Assembly: GCA_021848555.1 (NCBI GenBank)
Contig: JAJZUN010000040.1
Span: 1-11,818, forward strand
Length of the DNA stretch: 11,818 nt
Direction: 5' to 3'
From: Pseudomonadota bacterium
GTDB taxonomy: Bacteria; Pseudomonadota; Gammaproteobacteria; Burkholderiales; SG8-39
Shown here: piece after piece, positions 6,127 to 11,818 of the stretch
How positions within the stretch are numbered: the first letter of the stretch is position 1
How the letters are laid out: each line of letters begins with the position of its first letter
Program-made: the position numbers and the translations under genes
Notes under the pieces: model-generated
Databases searched by the model: none
What the model saw: only the letters and a program-made list of their open reading frames with translations
Told to the model about the DNA's origin: nothing

Positions 6127-6537
6127 ATGTCATACAGCGACAAGGTCCTGGACCACTACGAGAACCCGCGAAACGTCGGGTCGTTCGACAAGGGCGACGC
6201 CAGCGTCGGCACCGGTATGGTCGGCGCCCCGGCCTGTGGCGACGTCATGCGCCTGCAGATCAAGGTCAGCGACGATGGCGTGATCGAGGACGCGAAATTC
6301 AAGACTTACGGCTGCGGTTCCGCGATTGCCTCCAGTTCGCTGGTCACGGAATGGCTCAGGGGCAAGACCCTGAACGAAGCGATGGAAATCAGGAACACGG
6401 CAATCGCCGAGGAACTGGCGCTGCCACCGGTCAAGGTGCACTGCTCGGTGCTGGCCGAAGACGCCATCGAGGCCGCGATCACCGACTATGACGCCAAACA
6501 TGCGACCGCCGCGCCGCTCGCCGCGACTGGCACCTGA
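6127..6537 (+). CDS. iscU: IscU, Fe-S cluster assembly scaffold
   Basis: IscU receives sulfur from IscS and iron to build [2Fe-2S] and [4Fe-4S] clusters before transfer to carriers. All key residues are present: C37, D39, C63 and C106, at the same positions as in E. coli IscU. The HscA recognition motif LPPVK is at 99-103. The 136-residue protein has a short alanine-rich tail. It is the single-domain IscU form, without the ferredoxin and Nfu domains of NifU. The start is set by GAGGT 6 bases upstream, just after the heptamer repeat. It lies second in the isc operon, 115 bases after the iscS stop. With no nifU in view, it may be the scaffold for nitrogenase clusters; that is inference. Confidence 0.97.
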   Translation: MSYSDKVLDHYENPRNVGSFDKGDASVGTGMVGAPACGDVMRLQIKVSDDGVIEDAKFKTYGCGSAIASSSLVTEWLRGKTLNEAMEIRNTAIAEELALPPVKVHCSVLAEDAIEAAITDYDAKHATAAPLAATGT

Positions 6538-6557
6538 TCCAACGAGAAACCCCTTCC

Positions 6558-6902
6558 ATGACGACCGATACCGCGATTCCGATCCTGATTACCGACAACG
6601 CCACGACCAAGGTCAGCAACCTGCTGGCCGAGGAAGGTCGCACCGACCTGAAGCTACGCATTTTCGTGAGCGGCGGCGGCTGCTCGGGATTCCAGTATGG
6701 CTTCACCTTCGATGAATCGACCGGCGAGGGCGACATGTTGTTCGAGAAGAACGGCGTCGGATTTCTCATCGATCCAATGAGTTTCCAGTACCTCATGGGG
6801 GCGGAGATCGACTACCACGAAGGTCTAGACGGCGCACGCTTCGTCATCAAGAACCCGAATGCCAAAACCACCTGCGGTTGCGGCAGTTCGTTTTCAACCT
6901 GA
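6558..6902 (+). CDS. erpA: ErpA, A-type Fe-S carrier
   Basis: ErpA is an A-type carrier that delivers Fe-S clusters from the IscU scaffold to apoproteins. Its 114 residues carry C42 ([13 protein letters not shown]) and C106 and C108 (TCGCGSSF), the same positions as in E. coli ErpA. The segments [16 protein letters not shown] and [16 protein letters not shown] separate it from IscA. In E. coli erpA is not part of the isc operon; here it sits between iscU and iscA, 20 bases after iscU and 20 bases before iscA. The start at 6558 has only a weak ribosome site (GAGA). ErpA is known to serve many [4Fe-4S] targets, so a copy under a nif-type promoter suggests a dedicated carrier for nitrogen-fixation proteins. 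Confidence 0.92.
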   Translation: MTTDTAIPILITDNATTKVSNLLAEEGRTDLKLRIFVSGGGCSGFQYGFTFDESTGEGDMLFEKNGVGFLIDPMSFQYLMGAEIDYHEGLDGARFVIKNPNAKTTCGCGSSFST

Positions 6903-6922
6903 CCGAATCTGGAGAATCCGAC

Positions 6923-7246
6923 ATGCCCGTGACCCTGACAGAAACCGCCGCCACGCGCGTGCAGAAATTCCTGGCGCAGCGCGGCAGGGGCATCGGGCTA
7001 CGGCTGGGCGTGCGCACCAGCGGCTGCTCGGGTCTCGCCTACACGCTCGAATTTGTCGACGAAACCCTGCCGGATGACCATTGCTTCGACAGCCACGGCG
7101 TGACGGTGCTCATCGATCCGAAAAGCCTGGCGTTCCTCGACGGCACCGAACTCGATTTCGTGCGCGAAAGTCTGAACGAAGGCTTCAAGTTCAACAACCC
7201 CAACGTGAAGGCACAATGTGGCTGCGGCGAAAGTTTTACCGTATGA
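6923..7246 (+). CDS. iscA: IscA, A-type Fe-S carrier
   Basis: IscA is the isc-operon A-type carrier that takes clusters from IscU and hands them to client proteins. The protein is 107 residues, the same length as E. coli IscA. The ligand cysteines are C35 ([12 protein letters not shown]) and C99 and C101 (CGCGESF). The start at 6923 has GGAG 8 bases upstream and matches the family N-terminus ([13 protein letters not shown]). It follows erpA by 20 bases, and hscA begins 29 bases after it. In the standard operon hscB would occupy that junction; here there is no room for it. With the nifB-operon protein at 330-698 the window has three A-type carriers. Confidence 0.95.
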   Translation: MPVTLTETAATRVQKFLAQRGRGIGLRLGVRTSGCSGLAYTLEFVDETLPDDHCFDSHGVTVLIDPKSLAFLDGTELDFVRESLNEGFKFNNPNVKAQCGCGESFTV

Positions 7247-7275
7247 ACCTCAAGCCCTGACAGACGCCTGCCGTC

Positions 7276-9108
7276 ATGGCCCTGCTGCAGATCGCTGAAC
7301 CCGGCCAGAGCGCCGCACCCCACCAGCACCGGCTGGTGATCGGCATCGACCTCGGCCCCACCCACTCGCTGGCCGCGACCGTGCAGAGCGGCACGAGCCG
7401 GGTGATCCTGGACGAATGCGCCCAGGCATTGCTGCCGTCGGTGGTCCGCTATCACGCCGACGCCAGCGTCAGCGTCGGCGCCAATGCGCGCCGGCACCAG
7501 AGCGACGACCCGCACAACACCATCGTCTCGGTAAAGCGTTTCATGGGCCGCGGGCGCCAGGACCTGCCCGATGCGGCGCACCTGCCGTACCGCTTCGCCG
7601 ACGCGCCGGGCATGGTGCAGATCGAAACCGTGGCCTGCCTGAAATCGCCGGTGGAAATCTCGGCCGAGATCCTCAAATCGCTGCGCGCCCGAGCCGAACG
7701 CGCGCTCGGCGGAGAGCTGACCGGCGCGGTGATCACCGTCCCGGCCTACTTCGACGACGCCCAGCGGCAGGCGACCAAAGACGCCGCGCGCCTGGCCGGG
7801 CTCAATGTCCTGCGCCTGCTTAACGAGCCGACCGCGGCCGCCGTCGCCTACGGCCTCGACACGGCCACCGAGGGTGTCTACGCCATTTACGACCTGGGCG
7901 GCAGCACCTTCGATATTTCGATCCTGCGCCTGACCCGCGGCGTGTTCGAAGTACTGGCCACGAACGGTGGCTCGGCGCTCGGCGGTGACGACTTCGATCA
8001 CTGCCTCTACCGCTGGATCATCGCCCAAAGCGGCGTGACGCAACCCGATCCCCGCGACGCGCGCCGGTTTCTGACCGCCGCGCGCGCCGCCAAGGAGACC
8101 TTGGGCACCCAGCCCGAGACCACGATTGCCGCCACGCTCGTGAATGGCACGACGCTCGCGCTCACACTGACGCGCGCCATGTTCGACGAACTGACCTGCG
8201 ATCTTGTCCAGAAAACCCTGGCCCCGGTGCGCAAGGCGCTGCGCGACAGCAAGCTGCGCGTGGCCGACATCGACGGCGTGGTGCTCGTGGGCGGCTCCAC
8301 GCGCGTGCCGGCGGTGCGCACCGCGGTCGCGGTTTTCTTCGGCCGATCGCCGCTCACCGATTTCGAGCCAGACCAGGTGGTGGCGCTCGGCGCCGCCATC
8401 CAGGCCGATGCGCTGGCCGGCAACCGCTCGGACGAATGGCTGCTGCTCGACGTGATCCCGCTTTCGCTCGGACTCGAAACCATCGGCGGGCTCACCGAGA
8501 AGATCACTCCGCGCAATTCGGCCATTCCGGCCGCACGCGCCCAGGATTTCACCACCTATAAGGACGGCCAGACCGCTCTGCTCGTGCACATGCTGCAGGG
8601 CGAGCGCGAGACGGTCGAGCACTGCCGGTCGCTGGCACGCTTCGAGCTGCGCGGCATCCCGCCGATGGCGGCCGGCGCCGCGCGCATACGCGTCGCCTTC
8701 CAGGTCGATGCCGATGGCCTGCTCACCGTGAGCGCGCGCGAAATCCGTACCGGGATCGAGGCCACGGTGAAGGTCAAACTGTCCTATGGCCTGAGCGATA
8801 GCGAGATCACGCGCCTGCTGGCCGAGTCGCAGTCGCATGTGCGCGCCGATGGCAAGGCGCGCGCGTGGCGCGAGCAACAGGTTGAGGGCCGGCAATTGCT
8901 GGACGTCACGCAGGCCGCACTCGCCAGCGACGGCGAGCGGCTGCTCGATGCCGGCGAGCGCGCCGCGATCGATTCCGCCCTGGAGCGCGTGCGCGCCGCC
9001 CTTGGTGGCTGCGACCGTACCGCGCTGCGTAACGCCTGCGAGCAGCTGAACCGCGCCGGCAGCGAGTTCGCCGCACGCCGCATGGACAGCGCCGAACTGG
9101 AAACCTGA
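7276..9108 (+). CDS. hscA: HscA, Hsp70-type chaperone for IscU, with altered phosphate loops
   Basis: HscA binds the LPPVK motif of IscU and drives cluster release by ATP hydrolysis, normally stimulated by the J-protein HscB. The 610 residues align end to end with E. coli HscA (616): nucleotide-binding domain about 20-385, linker [14 protein letters not shown] (389-402), then the substrate domain and helical lid. The adenosine motif [11 protein letters not shown] (335-345) is intact. The phosphate 1 loop reads DLGPTHS (25-31) instead of DLGTTNS, and the phosphate 2 loop DLGGSTFD (206-213) instead of DLGGGTFD. These changes touch residues that line the ATP phosphates and may slow the ATPase. 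The start matches the family N-terminus ([10 protein letters not shown]), although no clear ribosome site is seen. No hscB is adjacent. Identity is certain; altered activity is inference. Confidence 0.95.
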   Translation: MALLQIAEPGQSAAPHQHRLVIGIDLGPTHSLAATVQSGTSRVILDECAQALLPSVVRYHADASVSVGANARRHQSDDPHNTIVSVKRFMGRGRQDLPDAAHLPYRFADAPGMVQIETVACLKSPVEISAEILKSLRARAERALGGELTGAVITVPAYFDDAQRQATKDAARLAGLNVLRLLNEPTAAAVAYGLDTATEGVYAIYDLGGSTFDISILRLTRGVFEVLATNGGSALGGDDFDHCLYRWIIAQSGVTQPDPRDARRFLTAARAAKETLGTQPETTIAATLVNGTTLALTLTRAMFDELTCDLVQKTLAPVRKALRDSKLRVADIDGVVLVGGSTRVPAVRTAVAVFFGRSPLTDFEPDQVVALGAAIQADALAGNRSDEWLLLDVIPLSLGLETIGGLTEKITPRNSAIPAARAQDFTTYKDGQTALLVHMLQGERETVEHCRSLARFELRGIPPMAAGAARIRVAFQVDADGLLTVSAREIRTGIEATVKVKLSYGLSDSEITRLLAESQSHVRADGKARAWREQQVEGRQLLDVTQAALASDGERLLDAGERAAIDSALERVRAALGGCDRTALRNACEQLNRAGSEFAARRMDSAELET

Positions 9109-9110
9109 CC

Positions 9111-9449
9111 ATGCCCACCGTCACGGTTCTGCCGCACGAAGTATTCTGCCCTTCGGGGGCGACGTTTGACGCTCCCGCCGGTGCACGCCTGTGCGATGTC
9201 CTGCAGAACAACGGTATCGCGCTCGAGCACGCCTGCGAGAAATCCTGCGTCTGCACCACCTGTCATGTCATCGTGCGCGCCGGATTCGAGCCCCTGCGCA
9301 CGGCCAGCGAGGACGAGGAAGACCAGATTGGAAAAGCCTGGGGGCTTGAGCTGACTTCGCGCCTCGGCTGCCAGATACGACTCAGCGAACAGAATCTCGT
9401 TGTCGAAATCCCGCGCTATACACTCAATCTGGCCACCGAGCCACACTAG
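9111..9449 (+). CDS. fdx: ISC-type [2Fe-2S] ferredoxin
   Basis: This adrenodoxin-like ferredoxin provides electrons for cluster assembly on IscU. The 112-residue protein has cluster ligands C42, C48, C51 and C87, plus the non-ligand C46, all at E. coli Fdx positions, in ACEKSCVCTTCHVIVR and SRLGCQI. The start lies 2 bases after the hscA stop, so the two genes are probably translationally coupled. The stop codon is TAG. iscX, the usual last gene of the operon, does not follow; a 247-bp gap with a sigma-54 promoter for nifV comes next. The identification is secure. Confidence 0.96.
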   Translation: MPTVTVLPHEVFCPSGATFDAPAGARLCDVLQNNGIALEHACEKSCVCTTCHVIVRAGFEPLRTASEDEEDQIGKAWGLELTSRLGCQIRLSEQNLVVEIPRYTLNLATEPH

Positions 9450-9546
9450 GCATCGATCGTTGTTCTTCTGCCGGAGCTGACCCCGCATTGTCGCCGTCTC
9501 CGCCTCACCCTGCCCGCGCATCGCCTGTCATTGCGATCCGGTCTTT

Positions 9547-9562
9547 TGTCGCAAACCGGACA
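9547..9562. promoter_or_regulatory. NifA upstream activator sequence of nifV
   Basis: TGTCGCAAACCGGACA is an exact TGT-N10-ACA site, about 116 bp upstream of the predicted nifV transcription start. It lies within a weak inverted repeat, TCCGGT (9537-9542) and ACCGGA (9555-9560). A degenerate second site (TGT-N10-ACT) begins at 9574. Confidence 0.83.
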
Positions 9563-9615
9563 ATCGTTACAAATGTCGTGTTCCCCACTGCGCCGCAGGC
9601 CGCGATTTCCGTGAA

Positions 9616-9623
9616 TTCCGCGG
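9616..9623 (+). promoter_or_regulatory. TTCCGCGG box upstream of the nifV -24 element
   Basis: TTCCGCGG ends 21 bp before TGGCAT of the nifV promoter and is part of a perfect 12-bp palindrome, ATTCCGCGGAAT (9615-9626). Position and core match the TTCC(C)GG boxes at the other sigma-54 promoters here. Confidence 0.45.
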
Positions 9624-9644
9624 AATAACGGCGCTTTTGCAGAC

Positions 9645-9660
9645 TGGCATGTCGATTGCT
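9645..9660 (+). promoter_or_regulatory. Sigma-54 (-24/-12) promoter of nifV
   Basis: TGGCAT-GTCGA-TTGC followed by T has GG and GC 10 bases apart and one mismatch to the consensus -24 element. The predicted start is near 9671, about 26 bases before the nifV ATG. It would drive nifV, cysE and nifW. The rest of the 9450-9696 gap shows the NifA site and the TTCC box, but no clear terminator for the isc operon. Confidence 0.9.
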
Positions 9661-9696
9661 TTATGAACACCGAAGCAACCCGAAACAGGTCAGCCC

Positions 9697-10839
9697 ATGA
9701 TCACCACGGTTACCGTCAATGACACCACGCTGCGCGACGGCGAACAGACCGCCGGCGTGGCATTCACAGTTGAGGAAAAGCTCGCCATCGCGCACGCGTT
9801 GGCCGACGCCGGGGTGCGCGAGATGGAAGTCGGTGTGCCGGCCATGGGCGCCGAAGAATGTGAAACCATCCAGGCCATTGCCATGCAGCACCTGCCCGCG
9901 CGGCTCATGGTCTGGGGACGAATGAACGCCGTCGATCTCGATGCCGCCGCCGCCTGCCGGACGCAGATCGTCAATCTCTCGGTGCCGGTGTCGGACCTGC
10001 ATATCGTCCACAAGCTCCAGCGCGACCGGGCGTGGGTGCTGAACCAGATCGCCCGTCTGGTGCCGCGCGCGCTCGACCTAGGATTTGAAGTATGCGTCGG
10101 CGCGGAAGATGCCTCGCGCGCCGATCCCGATTTCCTGCGCCAGGCCGCTGAGGCCGCGCAGGCCGCCGGTGCCCATCGTTTCCGCTTTGCCGATACTCTC
10201 GGCCTGCTCGATCCGTTCGTGACTTACCGCCACATCGCGCAACTGCGCCAGGATCTCGATCTCGATATCGAGATGCATGCCCACGACGATCTCGGCATGG
10301 CCACCGCCAACACCGTGGCCGCGGTGCTGGCCGGTGCCACGCACATCAACACCACGGTCAATGGCCTGGGCGAGCGCGCCGGCAATGCGCCGCTCGAGGA
10401 AGCGGTCATGGCGCTGCGCCTCGCGCACTCCATCGAGACCGGCATTGACACCCGGCAATTCCCGGCGATTTCGCGACTGGTGAGCGCCGCCTCCGGGCAG
10501 CCGGTGGCGGCGAACAAGAGCATCGTCGGCGATTCGGTTTTCACGCACGAGGCCGGGATCCACGTCGATGGCCTCCTCAAGGACGTTCGCACCTACCAGG
10601 GTATCGACCCGGTCGAGGTGGGGCGCGCACATCGGATCGTGCTCGGCAAGCACTCCGGCGCCGCCGCGATCGTTCAGGCCTATGCACACTTCGGCATCCA
10701 GCTGGACGACCGGCAGACCAGCGAAATCCTGGCGCGCGTGCGCCGGCATGCAATGGCGACCAAGCATGCTCCGGATACCGCAGACCTCAAACGCTTCTAC
10801 CGGGAGACCGTGCCATGCGCGTCCGCCCTGACCCAATGA
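9697..10839 (+). CDS. nifV: NifV, homocitrate synthase
   Basis: NifV condenses acetyl-CoA with 2-oxoglutarate to give R-homocitrate, the organic ligand of FeMo-cofactor. The 380-residue protein has the HMGL-like barrel with [13 protein letters not shown] (8-20, including R13 and metal ligand D14), [14 protein letters not shown] (metal ligands H194 and H196) and the GLGERAGN motif (223-230). A C-terminal region containing HEAGIHVDG and LGKHSG follows, as in NifV and isopropylmalate synthase relatives. The start at 9697 has an AGG site about 8 bases upstream and fits the family N-terminus. It follows a sigma-54 promoter and NifA site and precedes cysE, with which it overlaps. The nif context and short length favour NifV over LeuA. 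Confidence 0.95.
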   Translation: MITTVTVNDTTLRDGEQTAGVAFTVEEKLAIAHALADAGVREMEVGVPAMGAEECETIQAIAMQHLPARLMVWGRMNAVDLDAAAACRTQIVNLSVPVSDLHIVHKLQRDRAWVLNQIARLVPRALDLGFEVCVGAEDASRADPDFLRQAAEAAQAAGAHRFRFADTLGLLDPFVTYRHIAQLRQDLDLDIEMHAHDDLGMATANTVAAVLAGATHINTTVNGLGERAGNAPLEEAVMALRLAHSIETGIDTRQFPAISRLVSAASGQPVAANKSIVGDSVFTHEAGIHVDGLLKDVRTYQGIDPVEVGRAHRIVLGKHSGAAAIVQAYAHFGIQLDDRQTSEILARVRRHAMATKHAPDTADLKRFYRETVPCASALTQ

Positions 10840-11597
10840 CTCTGCGGCCCGGCATTCTCGCCCTGCTGCGCGAGGACCTGCATTGCGTGTTCGAACGCGA
10901 CCCGGCGGCGCGCACGCGCCTCGAGGTGCTCACGACCTACCCGGGCCTGCATGCCCTGATCGCCCATCGGCTGGCGCACGCACTCTGGCACCGCCGCTGG
11001 CGCTATCTGGCGCGGTTGCTGAGTTTCCTCGCGCGCTCCATCACCCAGGTCGATATCCATCCGGGCGCGCGCATCGGCCGACGCTTCTTCATCGATCACG
11101 GCTGCGGTGTCGTGATCGGCGAAACGGCCGAAGTCGGAGACGACGTCACCATTTACCACGGTGTCACCCTCGGCGGTGTCTCCTGGAACCGCGGCAAGCG
11201 CCACCCGACGCTCGGCGACGGCGTGGTGATCGGAGCCGGCGCCAAGGTTCTCGGGCCGATCAGCGTCGGCTCGCACGCGCGCATCGGCGCCAACTCGGTG
11301 GTGATCCAGGACGTCCCTGCGCAGATGACCGTGGTCGGCATCCCTGGCCGCGTGGTGTTACCGCTTGCCAATCGGCGCATCACGGAACACGGCATTGATC
11401 TCGATCATCATCTGATGCCCGATCCGGTCGGCAAGGCGGTCGCCTGTCTGCTGGAACGCATCACCCGACTGGAGTCGCAACTGGCCGCGGTGACCGGCAA
11501 ACAGGTTCCGGTCAGCAGCGATTGTGACGTCTGCGTGGACGGCTGCGATCCGGTGCAAGTGCCGGTCAGCGACCAGCTCAAGCGCAACGCCCACTGA
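10815..11597 (+). CDS. cysE: Serine O-acetyltransferase (CysE, NifP-like) with a cysteine-rich tail
   Basis: CysE acetylates serine to O-acetylserine, the precursor of cysteine; nif-linked copies (CysE1, NifP) supply extra cysteine sulfur for Fe-S clusters. The 260 residues include an alpha-helical N-terminal part and a left-handed beta-helix of hexapeptide repeats (about 80-180). Likely catalytic residues are D80 (VDIHPG) and H95 (FFIDHGCG), 15 apart as in E. coli CysE. The [19 protein letters not shown] loop and the GIPGRVV strand are typical. A C-terminal tail has C237, C240 and C244 (CDVCVDGC), which is unusual. The start at 10815 is preferred for its GGGAG site 8 bases upstream and overlaps nifV by 25 bases; an ATG at 10836 with an ATGA overlap is the alternative. 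Confidence 0.93.
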   Translation: MRVRPDPMTLRPGILALLREDLHCVFERDPAARTRLEVLTTYPGLHALIAHRLAHALWHRRWRYLARLLSFLARSITQVDIHPGARIGRRFFIDHGCGVVIGETAEVGDDVTIYHGVTLGGVSWNRGKRHPTLGDGVVIGAGAKVLGPISVGSHARIGANSVVIQDVPAQMTVVGIPGRVVLPLANRRITEHGIDLDHHLMPDPVGKAVACLLERITRLESQLAAVTGKQVPVSSDCDVCVDGCDPVQVPVSDQLKRNAH

Positions 11598-11624
11598 CCA
11601 GCGGATGCCGCCGAGGATCAAATT

Positions 11625-11818
11625 ATGACCCAAGCCCTCGAAGCGCTGTACCAGAGCCTGAGCAGCCTTTCGGCCGCCGAGGAGTTCTTCAGCTATTTCG
11701 CCGTCCCCTTCGAGCCGGCGGTGGTGCACGTCAACCGCCTGCATATCCTGAAACGCTCCCAGCAATACCTGCGGGCCACGCCGGGACCCGCCGAACTGGA
11801 TGCGCCGTCCCTGCGGGC
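11625..11818 (+). CDS. nifW: NifW, nitrogenase stabilizing/protective protein, N-terminal part (runs off the right edge)
   Basis: NifW helps mature or protect the MoFe protein and is thought to act with NifZ. The first 64 codons are in the window. [20 protein letters not shown] (about 28-47) is the characteristic conserved NifW block, preceded by the helical segment [12 protein letters not shown]. The ATG at 11625 has a GAGG site about 8 bases upstream and lies 27 bases after the cysE stop. The order nifV-cysE-nifW is that of the Azotobacter vinelandii nifUSV-cysE1-nifWZM operon, which supports the call. The full protein is normally a little over 100 residues. Confidence 0.92.
   Translation, partial: MTQALEALYQSLSSLSAAEEFFSYFAVPFEPAVVHVNRLHILKRSQQYLRATPGPAELDAPSLR

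Noticed and set aside
7039..8895. A 618-codon open frame on the minus strand opposite hscA
   Set aside because: It is a shadow frame caused by GC-rich third positions in hscA; its protein is of low complexity, rich in Ala, Gly, Arg and His, with no domain.
9450..9546. Intrinsic terminator after the isc operon fdx
   Set aside because: I found no strong hairpin followed by a T-run; the weak TCCGGT/ACCGGA stem overlaps the NifA site and lacks a T-run.
1..11818. tRNA, rRNA or insertion sequence genes
   Set aside because: No cloverleaf-like segment, rRNA-like stretch, transposase frame or flanking inverted repeats were seen on either strand.

Overview
This window is part of a nitrogen-fixation (nif) region from a GC-rich diazotrophic proteobacterium. 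The Fe-S assembly proteins match the lengths and cysteine positions of gammaproteobacterial IscS, IscU, ErpA, IscA, HscA and Fdx almost residue for residue. The order nifV-cysE-nifW is that of Azotobacter-type clusters. A gammaproteobacterium is therefore the best guess, perhaps of the sulfur-oxidizing or purple sulfur type, with a betaproteobacterium possible. No species can be named.

Layout. Leftward (minus strand), from 4438 down to 1: nifA, then nifB with its own promoter, a 2[4Fe-4S] ferredoxin gene, a nif-type IscA/HesB-like gene, and the start of an unnamed TPR-like gene cut by the window edge. Rightward (plus strand), from 4779: iscS (broken by an in-frame TAG), iscU, erpA, iscA, hscA and a [2Fe-2S] fdx. 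A second promoter follows, then nifV, cysE (nifP-like) and nifW, which is cut by the right edge.

Regulation. Four sequences match the sigma-54 (RpoN) -24/-12 promoter with GG-N10-GC spacing: upstream of nifB, nifA, iscS and nifV. Exact NifA upstream activator sequences (TGT-N10-ACA) lie upstream of nifB (two) and nifV (one), and a one-mismatch site lies between the divergent nifA and iscS promoters. NifA has the CX11CX19CX4C cysteine motif of oxygen-sensitive, NifL-independent NifA proteins. All four sigma-54 promoters also carry a TTCC(C/GC)GG box 20-22 bp upstream of the -24 element; I cannot assign it to a known factor.

How the genes work together. NifA and sigma-54 would switch on NifB (the radical-SAM step of FeMo-cofactor synthesis, with a ferredoxin and an A-type Fe-S protein beside it). 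They would also switch on homocitrate supply (NifV), cysteine precursor supply (CysE) and nitrogenase maturation (NifW). Fe-S clusters appear to come from a nif-regulated ISC operon that stands where Azotobacter has nifU-nifS. That operon lacks iscR, hscB and iscX, includes erpA, and encodes an HscA with changed ATP-binding loops. The most unusual points are the iscS stop codon, the ISC-for-NifUS replacement, the unexplained promoter box, and two mirror-symmetric arrays of 7-bp repeats in intergenic regions.
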